Assembly: GCA_019925795.1 (NCBI GenBank) | Contig: CM034309.1 | Coordinates: 28,700,729 to 28,764,728, forward strand | From: Dendrobium chrysotoxum | Lineage: Eukaryota > Streptophyta > Magnoliopsida > Asparagales > Orchidaceae | Direction of reading: 5' to 3' | Length of the DNA stretch: 64,000 nt | Shown here: positions 53,702-64,000 of the stretch, one piece after another | Numbering within the stretch: position 1 is the first letter of the stretch | Layout of the letters: each line of letters starts with the position of its first letter | Notes under the pieces: generated by a model | What the model saw: only the letters and a program-made list of their open reading frames with translations | The model's database searches: none | Told to the model about the DNA's origin: nothing | Position numbers and translations under genes: made by a program

Positions 53702-55200
53702 GATGAAGAACACTCTGGGAGATTTCTACTCTTATAAGGCGAGTAAAAGGAAGGGGGTTAGGAATAAAGACAGAGAGTAAAGAACCAACGCAGAGCATTG
53801 CTTCTTGAAATAGTCCAGGAATATGACTTGACTTGTTTTGTTGCTCTTCTGTTACTCTTTGAAGATGCGTAGAGTAAAAAATTGATGTGAAAGGAGTTGC
53901 TGCTTTTGATATGAGCAAAGGCCTTCCATGAGCATAGCTGGATTTGAGATTCTGTACACTTTGTGATGTAGGGAGTATAATCGTTGGATCGTTAGAAGAA
54001 GAGGATGCTTGAAGGATTTCCAAGAACAAGATAATAAACCAAACTCAAAGGCTTCAATTCATATAATATTCATCAATATCCTTCTTACTACAATACTTTA
54101 CCTTTTTGTAGGCTAATAAGAACATTATAGAAACTTGTAATAAGCTAGTCCTATGGAGTATTTTTAAGAACATTCTAGAAACTAGTAACAAATTTAGATA
54201 AACTACTCATAAGAAATACTACAACTAAAACGCTCCGCATCACTTTGAACTTCTGGAACCCTTTTTTACCAGAAGTCATTTTTTACAGCCCCGATGACAA
54301 AATTTTCAAGAGGTATACACTGGAATGAGCTGATCATTTCAATCAGTATCATGCACTCTTATCTTTTACTTTCGATCCATCAAGCAAACAAAGAAAGTTA
54401 CAGTAGTTCTGCTCCGCATATCGCCGAAGGAAACTATGATGAACAAGTCCAACATTTACTGAATCAGATGTTCCAGCAAGTAATAAGGGGACGGTAGCTT
54501 CTTCTGCCGTTTTTTTCTGGGCAATTTTAATGCAAGATTCTGTGAAAGCCTCGACATATTAATTCAAACTCTTTTAAGAGATCATTTTGCAAAGAAAACA
54601 TTCAACGAGATGGTGCAACAATTATCATCATTAGCCTTATGCCAACTATTTGGAATCAGGCGTTATGAATCCTTATTTTTTATTTATTCTTATTGAGTAC
54701 TGATAAAAGTGTTAAATTTATTTTTCATAATCATTTTGAACAGCTTACATCCAAGTAATCTAAGGTTTGTCACTTTTTTCTTACTAATCCTTTGATAATA
54801 ATTTAATCAACTCAACTAATTTGTATATTTTCTAAATTTCATAGTACATGTTAAATAAAATCACTAAAATTTATTTTCAATAATCTTATCTTTAATAATA
54901 TCATTAAATATTTCCATTAATATAATCATTTCTTAATTTATTTTTTCATAATTATCCGTCATCCATATTAATATTGTGATATTCAAATGCATATAATATC
55001 ACAGACCTAAATATAATTTTATAAATTTAACTTTAAGCCTCCTTGATACTCTAATTACAAAAAGACACCCAATGCACTTTTTCATTTTAACCATCTAGCA
55101 TCAATGATAGAAATTATATCCTCCTTGACACACTTGCAAGCCACTATAGGAGACCCGCTATACATTCGACATACTGTCTATGAGAAAATGTAATGAAGTT
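53702..55200. other. Upstream of the NTF2-like gene, no gene recognised
   Basis: Contains the presumed promoter of the NTF2-like gene (minus strand). A frame that continues upstream of exon 1 in another phase (54029-53505) has no known similarity. The remainder is AT-rich. Confidence 0.4.
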
Positions 55201-56884
55201 GCAGTGAATATAAACATTTGCAAGCAATCGCAAGAGACTTGTTAGTGCATGGCAATCTACCTGTGTAAAGTAATAGGCATCTATAAGTTGGAACACGTTA
55301 TATGACGCCACGCCACCGGATCCACAACATCTCTACAAGCAAATAGAAGACGTCTATGAGCTTCCAAATAGAACCCTGCATTCAAATGACAGTTGCCCGC
55401 ATAGCTGATCAACATCAAATATTTTAAAATATCACCACACATGCATTATAATATGTATACACATAAACACAAAGAAATGCATATACAATCATACATCTGC
55501 ATGGGCCCCGACGAGCGTATTGTGGGCAACACATGACGTCTGAGGATGTTGCACGGGTCAAATGATAAATCTAAATTCGAGCCCGACCTTCTATGCGAGT
55601 AAAAAGGAGTGTACACGGCTCGAGCTATCAAACAAATATATGGTCATGGTGTCAACCAAGATATTTATTTTTTATATGTCATATTAGGTCTTCAAGGCCT
55701 ATAATTAAGAAAATTTATTAATAAAGACATAAAGCCTACAAAAAAAAATTCGATCCTCTATCGGCAAGTGGATAGAGTCGACAAGGTTCAATCCATAAAT
55801 TAAATGTCCCATAAAATTACCCCGATGATGACCGTGTTGAACGTGGATCTCAACCGGAGGGGTTAATTCCAAGTATGCCTCCCAAATACCCGAATGCCCA
55901 TAAAACCCATAATTCCAAAAAATTCCAAAATTTAAAAATATTTAAAATTGAAATCAATCATCAAACGCTTAAAACAAAATGTATCCACCCTCCGCAATAA
56001 TTTATCGAGGTGGACAAATTTAAATATCACTTTAGCTCACAAAGAGCTAATGTCTGGTCGAGAATATCACTAGGATTCATTCTCAAATAATCTCCTGCCA
56101 TGAAGGACGTGGCACGAGCCCTCTAACTGACGATTTTGCCACCAAATGGCACCGTAGGTAAACGGTTTGATCGGGGCCCTCTAAATCGGGTGAATTGCCG
56201 CCAAATGACACTATTAAATTATGTTCATGACTAGAGCCCGCATACTTCCCAATGACACTAAATCATTGATATATGAATCAATAAGATATAATCGATAGGG
56301 CATAAAACCCTTTGTTAGCTAAGGTGAATTCAAATTTGTACCCTTAGACAGATATTCACCCCAGGTCTACAGGGTACTCTTGGACGAAACAACCCATGAC
56401 TGCCTACAAGGATCATTCTGTCAGGTTGGGTCGAGTACCTCCTTTGACTAAGTAGCTCAGGGACCGTGATGACTCGAGACGACGGAACCATGAGATCTTG
56501 ATCGGGTTCATCATCATTCCCCCCACCATCCACTTTAAGTGCAAGATGGTAAAATTTCTATTTTAAATATAAAAAATTTAAATACCAACCAATGCTACTA
56601 CTATACACTGGATATCACATATCTACGAATACAATATATTCATTTGATGACTAGCCTTAATCGAAAGTGCTCTCATTATCGGGAGGGATAATTAACTATA
56701 GGGGCTTGCGCCTATAGGAAATCAGAACTCAAATCAAAAAGTCCTTGCAAAATGAGGGCGAAATCTCTGAGTAGTGTCTTATTCCAAACCCAATCTATCT
56801 TCTGAAAATTTACCCTTGAACCTAAAGCGTTAAAACTCCTCCCAAAAGCAGGGAAGGCCGGGGCACGAATTTTCGGAGCCCACA
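55201..56884. repeat. Interspersed repeat family, copy D
   Basis: Has CCACCGGATCCACAACAT, GCATGGGCCCCGACGAGCGT, TTTGCCACCAAATGGCACCG, TCAGGTTGGGTCGAGTACCT, the hairpin 56696-56717 and the end GGAGCCCACAT at 56884, like B and C. Confidence 0.75.
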
Positions 56885-57483
56885 TATTAATTCTATCTTC
56901 TAAATATTTCCTCCACTACAATAATACCAAATTGAAATTGTAAAACAAGAAATATGATAAGGCTCATTTCTTCAGCTGGCCCGGTTACCAACGAGGACCG
57001 GATAAAATTCCATAACCATTGAGCAGAGCAATCTCAGGAAAAATGGCTGAATGAAACTAAGGGATAAAGCTACGAAATCCTCCCAAAACATGCACTGAAG
57101 ACTATGAAATCCTCACAAAACATGCACTTCAGGTAACCTCCTGAAAGCATCCCTTATTGTGTTGTCAGCAACAAAGTAATCAAAACATCTGAAATAAAAG
57201 CAAAGAATACAGAAGAGCATACTTTCATAGTCTGTTTCATAATCTTTTTCATAGAACACAAGATTCAAAACAAAGAAATTTAGACAAGTTAAACAAGTTC
57301 GAGAAAGGATTAATCTTGAGCACGGGTTCCATTCTTTCGTTAGTTATCATATAAAAAAATAATAATGTTAAGTAATGTGCAATAACTCAATAATCATCTC
57401 GCACATAAATGTAAGGAAATAATTTAGAACATATTTGGATTTATAAATTTTTTTCTATTTGATATTTCATTATTATAATAGAC
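56885..57483. other. DNA without a recognised gene
   Basis: A small repeat of GAAATCCTC-CAAAACATGCACT at 57075-57127. Otherwise nothing identified. Confidence 0.4.
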
Positions 57484-57486
57484 TAA

Positions 57487-57581
57487 GGCTTCATTTGAAG
57501 TAGCTTTCTAGTATAAAATTTTTTTAAATTAAAATTTTTTATATTAAATAGACATTTAAGAAAGCTATCCCAAACAAAACC
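57487..57581. mobile_element. Tourist-like MITE, short form
   Basis: 95 bp, ends GGCTTCATTTGAAG and CCCAAACAAAACC, flanked by TAA at 57484-57486 and 57582-57584. Confidence 0.75.
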
Positions 57582-58099
57582 TAAAACTCAAATGTAACAG
57601 CAACATTTATAAATTTGGCTATACCTTAATATCCTTAGTCCAAATAAAATTAAATGTAGCCAAACATTAATTATTCCTCCTCACAAGGATTTCAGAGGTA
57701 GTTATGCAATACCTGCTTTAAGGGATGGGTCCGGCGGACTTTCTGTATGGCTACTATAAATATTGGCTCCCTTAACCCAGAAAATATTGGCATTGATGAG
57801 AATCCAAATATAAATCATTCATTGGTTGAACTTTGAACATTAAGTGATACAAAACCAAAGCTTAAAACATTATTAAAGTGAAATTAGGTGGCACAGACCA
57901 AAAGCAGAACTTATCATTACAGAGCAAAGCCACTTTCCATAACAGTTTTAAAATAATCTTACAAACAAACACAGAAAGCTCCTTCAAACAAACCAAACAT
58001 TCGAAGACATACATAAGTTTTAACATTCAGGGAAAGAAATATATGATCATAAAAGAAATGTTGCATTTAACTCTATTCTATACAAGACCATCTGTATGC

Positions 58100-58774
58100 T
58101 TAAAAATACTTGAAAAGTCTAAAATTGCTATCAAAATCATGGCCTGGAACCATCCTGTTAATAACATTTGTTGCTGTATTTTGACCAGGGAAAAGGTTTT
58201 GTGAATTGTCTGTGATACACAATGATGAAACTGCATGTGCTGCAATTAGGCCTGCTGAATCCTCTACACCAAGCTCCAGCTCTTCATAATAAGGTTCATG
58301 CAGATCTCTGCCATGCAGTCCGGATGAAAATGACATTCCATTGGCCCAATCATTCCATTTATTTCTAGACGCATACGAATAAGAAATCCTTCCTGTTTCT
58401 CCTATGGAATATTTTGCAGAGCTGTGGTGATCCATCAAATGGCCAAGATTGCTAGAATTGCCAAAAGAATTAAATCTTTTAATGTTATTCCGCATAATTA
58501 GGGATGATTCATCTGCATCTTCTCCTATAAGAACATGTAGAGCAACAGCTTCAGCTGTCGCAGCACCTTCCTCATCCAAACGTTGTTGTTCTTCCATTTT
58601 CTTCAATTTTTTCTTCTCCAACTCAGAACGAATGGCTGCAGAAGTAGCAAGAGCTTTTTCTAAACGCCTCTTTTTCTTTTCAGCTTGCTTCAAACGGTCA
58701 ACTTCATCTTTAACTTGTTTCTTTTTCTCCTTCCTTAATCCTATTGGAGCTTGTTTCCTTCCCAGTTTATCCAT
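58100..58774 (-). CDS. Conserved plant-type coiled-coil protein, unknown function
   Basis: 224 residues. I start at MDKLGRKQAPIGL (58774), not at the ATG seven codons earlier, because the sequence from there looks like a compact conserved N-terminus. Residues about 15-70 are a highly charged coiled coil rich in Lys and Glu (EKKKQVKDEVDRLKQAEKKK). Then comes EGAATAEAVALHVLIGED, then a Ser/Tyr-rich part. I recall similar single-exon proteins in other plants without a known role. The minus strand matches the neighbouring genes. It may have further 5' exons; a candidate is noted at 59040-59146. Confidence 0.6.
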   Translation of the reverse strand: MDKLGRKQAPIGLRKEKKKQVKDEVDRLKQAEKKKRRLEKALATSAAIRSELEKKKLKKMEEQQRLDEEGAATAEAVALHVLIGEDADESSLIMRNNIKRFNSFGNSSNLGHLMDHHSSAKYSIGETGRISYSYASRNKWNDWANGMSFSSGLHGRDLHEPYYEELELGVEDSAGLIAAHAVSSLCITDNSQNLFPGQNTATNVINRMVPGHDFDSNFRLFKYF

Positions 58775-59039
58775 GACTACTGATTTAGCCAGCAATTGGT
58801 TTCAACTTATTGCCTTTAAAAGGACCGACTTCTAAGAGAAAAAATCCTATGGCACCTCACAAAAAGTAAAACTTATATTTGATGAGATCTAAATTTTTCT
58901 CAAGCTCTAGACTATTTTAACTGAACCTCAGTTCCTACACCCATTCAGGCCTGAACGAGTACATAATCTTGCGAATGGTGCAGTCCCAAACCGACACAAC
59001 AGGAGAAAGCATAAGAGAAAAATAAAAGACCTTGATTGA

Positions 59040-59146
59040 TGCATCTCTAATGGCTTGGTTTCCAACTTTATCACAAGATCGCACGCGATAGCCCATATTA
59101 GTCAATCCTTGCCAGAAAGTTCTGAATCTTCCAACAGCAGCAAAAC
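59040..59146 (-). other. Candidate orphan exon
   Basis: On the minus strand the frame reads FAAVGRFRTFWQGLTNMGYR then VRSCDKVGNQAIRDASIK, bounded by TTAAG before it and AAG-GTCTTT after it. It looks protein-like, but I know no family for it and cannot connect it to the frame at 58774. Confidence 0.25.
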
Positions 59147-59544
59147 TTAAGATGTGCGACCCAACAGCTCATAAGGCCAACTTACTACCAAAAAATAATA
59201 ATAACAAAAAATTTAGTCAGGTTCAAAAATCTGGTAGTGTACTTATCCCATATGAAGACTTGCAGAAAACGATAGAAATAGAAAAAATTCAGCAAAATTG
59301 GGGGACAAGATTTTGCACAATTTATATAATCAGTAATCTAAAAATAAAACCTATGGAACAACATGGAAGCAATGACAACTTCCTCTACGTGATCAAATTT
59401 CGTGTTGTTATGTCAAGGAACCACATTTAGATTTTGATATATAACATCTAGTTCCTTTCTTAAAGATAACAAAAGGAAAAAAAATCATTTCCTTATTTTA
59501 AATCTTGATTTATATTTAGGCATCCCCCTGTAGGTAGAAACCAT

Positions 59545-59630
59545 AAATTTGATGTCAGTTTGTTTTTTTAGCAGATTTGTAGGCTACAAATTTGATGTCA
59601 GTTTGTTTTTTCAGCAGATTTGAAGGCTAC
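59545..59630. repeat. 43-bp tandem duplication
   Basis: Two units (from 59545 and 59588) containing TTTGATGTCAGTTTGTTTTT and AGCAGATTTG; two or three differences. Confidence 0.85.
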
Positions 59631-59661
59631 AAAAATAAAGGATGTCATTATTATTCTTTAT

Positions 59662-59743
59662 CATAATTAGATTTATCTCAATTATTTAGATTGACTGTCA
59701 TAATAAGCTTTATCCCAATTATTTGAGATCAGTTTTATGAATC
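59662..59743. repeat. 82-bp repeat left of LINE fragment
   Basis: CATAATTAGATTTATCTCAA ... TTATGAATC; matches 60591-60672 with about four differences. On the minus strand it resembles an RTE LINE 3' end (CTCAAATAATTGGGATAAAG). Confidence 0.8.
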
Positions 59744-60590
59744 ATCACAGCCAACAACAAGAACAACTACATCAAGCCTTTATCCCACTATGTGGGGTAG
59801 GCTACATGAATCATTTTTCTCCATTGTCCTGGTAAGAGTTAAATTCTCATTTAAATCTAATAAGGAAATGTCATTTCAAATATTTTCTAACCAAACATTT
59901 TTAGGTCTAGCTCTACCTTTCTTAACATAAGTCAAATATAATACATCTACTTTCCTAAGTGGGTCATCGGAAGGCCGCCATTTTATGTGACCAAATCATT
60001 TAAGGCGACTCTCTAATCTTATCTTCCACTGGAGCTACTCCAACCTCTCACGTATATGCTCATTTTGTATCCTGTCTCTAAGAGTAAAGCCACTCATCCA
60101 CCTGAGCATCCTCATCTCTGCAACACCTAACTTGATATTATGCTTCTCTTTTAATGGCCAACATTCTGCACCATAAAGCATTAAGTTAGAGAGGAACTTT
60201 TCTATCACACAACAAGCCCGATGCATTCCTCCACTTCAACCATCTAACTTAAATTCTACTAATAATATCCCCATCTATTTCACCATCACTCTGAACAATA
60301 GCACAAGATATCGAAAACACGTACTCTTATTAATTACTTGATCACCCAAAGTCACAATCCCTCCAATAAATCTACTATCACTAAAATTACACTCCATATA
60401 TTCAGTTTTAGATCTACTCAAACAAAAGCTTTTAGACTCTAAAGTTGACCTCCATAATTCAAATTTACCTTCAACTCCCTCTCTAGTCTTATCAACAAAA
60501 GAATATCATCAGCAAAAAAGCATACACCAGGGTACAACCTCTTCCAAATGTCTAGTGAAAACATCCATGACTAAAGCAAAAAGATACAGG
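59744..60590 (-). pseudogene. RTE-type LINE, 3' part with RT remnant
   Basis: On the minus strand: CMLFADDILLL (the RT catalytic loop), then LSRSKTEYMECNFS, LYGAECWPLKEKHN and KLGVAEMRMLRWMSGFTLRD, all typical of plant LINE RT C-termini, with stops and frame changes between them. The 3' end (GTAGCCTACCCCACATAGTG then TTG-like triplets near 59765-59745) marks the RTE group. Confidence 0.8.
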
Positions 60591-60672
60591 CATAATTAGA
60601 TTTATCTCAATTATTTAGATTGATCGTCATAATAAGCTTTATCCCAATTATTTGAGATCAGCTTTATGAATC
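60591..60672. repeat. 82-bp repeat right of LINE fragment
   Basis: Second copy of 59662-59743. Confidence 0.8.
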
Positions 60673-61225
60673 CTCCCCGCCACATTTCCAAAACTTGCAA
60701 GGGAAATAAAATAATAAAAATAAAGTTCAAGAGGATTATATGTTGTATTGACATGGGTTTAACTAGTTAAGATTTAAAATAAAAATGAATTCAAACACAA
60801 ATAAATTAATGTTTAAATTTGTATTTGCCATACATTTCACGTGATAGTTAAATAAAATAAATGAAGCTTTTAAAAATTGAATTGTTTGGAATATAATACA
60901 GTAATTAACAATTTGATAAAGTAGCTAAAGATATTGATTTTAAATTTAATGTCATGTGTAAGCCATTAAATATATTTTCACTCACCATGATATAGCTATA
61001 AAATGTACAAAAAGTTATATTCATAAGTCAGTGCACTCATTTTTTATATGCTAGGGGCTTGAAAGTTTATTGATAATTCTTTAAAGCTAATTTAAATTTT
61101 AAAATAAGCATTTCTTCACATTAGCTAAAAATCTTAACATGTGTTTGCCTGGTGAAAGGACACATGGTTTCTGATTTTAGTTTTCCCTATTCTAGATAAA
61201 ATTGATTCATCAATGTGACTTAATT
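60673..61225. other. AT-rich DNA, no gene
   Basis: No exon, repeat ends or RNA gene recognised. Confidence 0.5.
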
Positions 61226-61390
61226 TTAAGCTTTTGTGGAAGCAATTTCAAAGACCATAAATGCACCGGTTATTTTATCTAAATGTTTAGCAATGGTACC
61301 AGAAGCTCGAGGCTGAGTAGACTTCTGTGCTTCATAATTAATGAGAAACTCGATTAAGGAGTCATGATTAATGTTAAGATGAGAAAAAAA
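61226..61390 (-). other. Candidate exon or protein fragment
   Basis: The minus-strand frame NHDSLIEFLINYEAQKSTQP then RASGTIAKHLDKITGAFMVF and EIASTKA-stop looks like real protein with balanced composition. I do not recognise the family and find no neighbouring exon. It could be a gene fragment. Confidence 0.2.
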
Positions 61391-61420
61391 AGGTGGGGTG
61401 GGGGTGGGGGTTTGGGGGTG
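61391..61420 (+). other. G-quadruplex-type G tracts
   Basis: Four tracts of four to five G separated by 1-3 bases (GGGGTGGGGGTGGGGGTTTG then GGGG) fit the classic G4 pattern. Confidence 0.7.
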
Positions 61421-62040
61421 AGAGACAAGTGATAGAAGAAAGATAACCCAAGAAAAACAAATTAAAATTTTAATAAATATCACTTCATAATAAGAATTGT
61501 AGCAAAGACGCCAAATCTCCAACTCTTGGGGCATTGAACTCTCTTTCAAAATATATAATTGTTTCCTGCTGAGTATTGCCTATTTTTATACTAATTTTGC
61601 AAATCTAATTGAAAAACTTAATATCCATTTTACGTTACATGTATTTCTTAAAAATCCTCCAATGCAAGCTTTATATGTTTGTCAAATAGCTGTATTTTCT
61701 ACACTTGTTGTGCATGCCCCCAAGGCCCCCCACCTAAGTCAATTTTCAAGTACCTGATCTTTAATACATATCACCATAACAGATCCTCTAATATAATATT
61801 TCATTTAATTCTCCTTCCTAATTATTTCACGAATCATAACATTCTCATTTCAGCCATCTGCAACTTAGTTGTCAACAATTCTTTACTGCCAACAATCAAA
61901 TCCATATAATATCATCATCCTAGTTGTTTTATAAAATTTACATTAAAATTTCAATTATATACTCCTATCACATACTACTATAGAGGCACTGCTCCATTTT
62001 ATCAATGTAGCCTGACCTCTAAAAGTTATATCATATCTAA

Positions 62041-62129
62041 GGCTTTGTTTGGAATGACTTTCTTATTGCTTCTTAAAGCAGAAGAAAGCTTCTTTAAGTA
62101 GCAATAAGAAAGCCGTCCCAAACGAAGCC
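62041..62129. mobile_element. Tourist-like MITE, short form
   Basis: 89 bp, ends GGCTTTGTTTGGAA and GTCCCAAACGAAGCC, flanked by TAA at 62038-62040 and 62130-62132. The arms are nearly complementary over most of the length, so it folds back on itself. Confidence 0.85.
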
Positions 62130-62199
62130 TAAATCTTCATTCTTTTGTCTAATAGATCCAAGATACTTAAACCTATTACACCCAAATATTATTTTATCT

Positions 62200-63200
62200 C
62201 CTTATAAAATTGAATCATAGTTCTCCCACTAAAATTGCATATTATAATCTAAATTTTTGCTCAACTAATTTTAGGTCATTTATTTTTAAACATTTTCTTC
62301 ATTATTCTAACTTTCTACTTTTTTAGGTAGATGCCCCAGTAATTAGAACGATCATCTAATAGAAAACATAAACAAAGGAATCTCACTTAGAATATACTTT
62401 ATAAGCATCCACTTAACTAATAAAAAAATATGGAATAAATTTTGATCGCTAATGCAATCACAATTCGGAACTCTTTGGTCACTTACTTCACAACTACTTT
62501 TGATAATAGTCAATGTATATCTTTAATAAGCTCCACATACCTTTAAACACACTTTTCTGCCTTAATGTGCATACCAATTATCTAGGCACTCCAATATATG
62601 TCTTCTCAAGATCAATAAAAATCATATGAAGCTTATTTCTTTGCTCTCTACATTTTTCAATTCATTGTCTTCAAAAAAGGAAGCATTATTTAAATAGTAG
62701 ATTTTCATTAAACCAAATTGATTCTCTCAAATTGATGTATTTATTCAAAGCTTATACTCTATTAATCTATCCCATAATTTCATTGTAAAATACATAAATT
62801 TGATTCCTCAATAATTGATATAATCTTGAAAATCTTCTTCATCCTTAAATATTGTTACTAAAATTCTTCTTAATCATTTGATATCCTCTTAATATTCAAA
62901 ATTTAGAAAAGATTTCTCAACCAAATCATTGCAATATACCCCACAACTTTCCAAATTCCCATAAGTCTCTATCATCTTGACTTACAGCTTTACTTTTATG
63001 CATCTTCATCAAAACAAACACCAATTCACAATCAATCTATAATATACATATTACATGATTTTGCTCTTCCCAATTTATTTCTTCCTGAAAACACTAATTT
63101 AATAATTTCTCATAAATAATATTTCAATTTTCTTATTTCATTCATCGTTTGCCTAAGCTCTTACAATCTTTGCTTCTAAAAAATCTATTTGATCAAAGTC
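62200..63200 (-). pseudogene. Degenerate LINE reverse-transcriptase fragment
   Basis: On the minus strand 62800-62540 reads, with stops, as a finger/palm region with INLRESIWFNENLLF, IEKCREQRNKLHMIFIDLEK and GVPR, which match the plant LINE RT pattern ending in FIDLEKAYD. Similarity fades on both sides. It is probably the 5'-proximal part of the same LINE family as 59744-60590. Confidence 0.65.
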
Positions 63201-63208
63201 TCTAGATC

Positions 63209-63231
63209 ATATATATATATATATATATATA
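63209..63231. repeat. (AT)n microsatellite
   Basis: About eleven AT units. Confidence 0.9.
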
Positions 63232-63452
63232 TCATTTCTTTTTTTTTCTTGGTATCAAATATATTATATAAATTATCAAAAATTATAACTTATGTTCTGC
63301 ACACTAAACTCTTTATACAACTTCTAATTTCCTTATAATCATTATTAGCCTCAATAATATTAAATTATCGTAACACTTTAAAAGCACATTTCACTTTTAA
63401 AGGGTATAAAATGGATCCAATAATATTAGATCAAATCTAAACTGAGATACAT

Positions 63453-63750
63453 AAACCCTGCTCAATTTAGAAATTTGAAAGGTTGAACGAGATTGGGGGC
63501 TAGAATTGTAAGGTCCAAAATGAGTTGGGATGGCATGTGAATTGATCTAACTGATCCAACATAGCTTAACTGGATGGGTTCCTTGGGTCAATAGGAATTA
63601 TAACCCTACTCAATTGGAGAAAATTTAAGGGTTTAACAAGGATTCGGGGCTAAAAGTGCAAGTTGCAGATTGATATTGGATGGTATGTGAACTGATCTAA
63701 CTTATCTAACATAGCATAAGTGGATTGATTCCTTAGGTCAAGAGAAAATC
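63453..63750. repeat. Tandem pair of about 148 bp
   Basis: Units start near 63453 and 63601. Shared blocks are ACCCT-CTCAATT, GGGGCTA, GGATGG-ATGTGAA-TGATC and CATAGC-TAA-TGGAT-G. Clearly diverged; no coding. Confidence 0.7.
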
Positions 63751-64000
63751 TAGATTCTAGAAGGTTGCATAATATAATTAAAAAAACGATAGTGCGGGTT
63801 TATTTGTTGTCACCCCTTATTTATGTAGAAGATGTCAGGTTTAGATTCCAAATACACATCATATTCAGTTTTTTTGGAAAAACTTAAATGTTTGAGTCTA
63901 TGTTGAACTATTAAGGAACACTATTACTAAGGAATGTGTAAACCCGTTGGATTAGTTATTTCAACACAATAAATTGAGAACTATACCTAATTTTCTCATT
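63751..64000. other. AT-rich DNA, no gene
   Basis: Nothing recognised up to the window edge. Confidence 0.4.

Noticed and set aside
53505..54029. 174-residue frame overlapping exon 1 of the NTF2-like gene
   Set aside because: It overlaps exon 1 in another frame. The exon 1 frame has the transit-peptide pattern and continues in phase into five further exons.

Overview
This window is nuclear DNA from a flowering plant. The evidence is a plant-type ATP-dependent phosphoenolpyruvate carboxykinase with the plant N-terminal extension, a plant NTF2-like gene with GT-AG introns, two plant-specific Tat-lineage Ty3/gypsy retrotransposons with a second RNase H, RTE-type LINE remnants, and Tourist-like and hAT-like MITEs. 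The species cannot be told from the sequence. No bacterial-type operons, rRNA, tRNA or CRISPR were seen.

Layout. 1-6640 is gene-free repetitive DNA: degenerate tandem repeats, a 1.2-kb AT-rich simple-repeat tract, a GC-rich palindromic stretch, a dense W-box cluster and an LTR-like tail. 6891-19193 is a complete Tat-type retrotransposon on the minus strand. It has 1.47/1.49-kb LTRs, the 5-bp duplication AGCAT, and gag-pol in one frame broken by four stop codons. An intact three-exon gene on the opposite strand lies between pol and the 3' LTR. The element sits inside an older relative's LTR. 20237-30233 is a second, older, related element on the plus strand, with a gag deletion, at least eleven stops in gag-pol, and the same opposite-strand gene with one stop. 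30240-35900 is unclassified repeats and an RTE tail.

The cellular genes are all on the minus strand. An intronless PEPCK lies at 35936-37864. A six-exon NTF2-like gene, probably plastid-targeted, spans 40299-53701. I assembled it from short exons; its 11-kb first intron is packed with transposon debris. A coiled-coil protein of unknown function lies at 58100-58774. 59-64 kb is LINE debris and AT-rich DNA.

The most interesting system is the opposite-strand gene of the two retrotransposons. In both elements it has its own TATA box, a phase-0 intron at the same protein position, a basic patch followed by a coiled coil and an acidic tail, and a shared tandem non-coding block where it converges with pol. 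In the younger copy this gene is intact although gag-pol is dead. That suggests it has been kept for its own role, perhaps control of expression or silencing of the family; this last step is inference.
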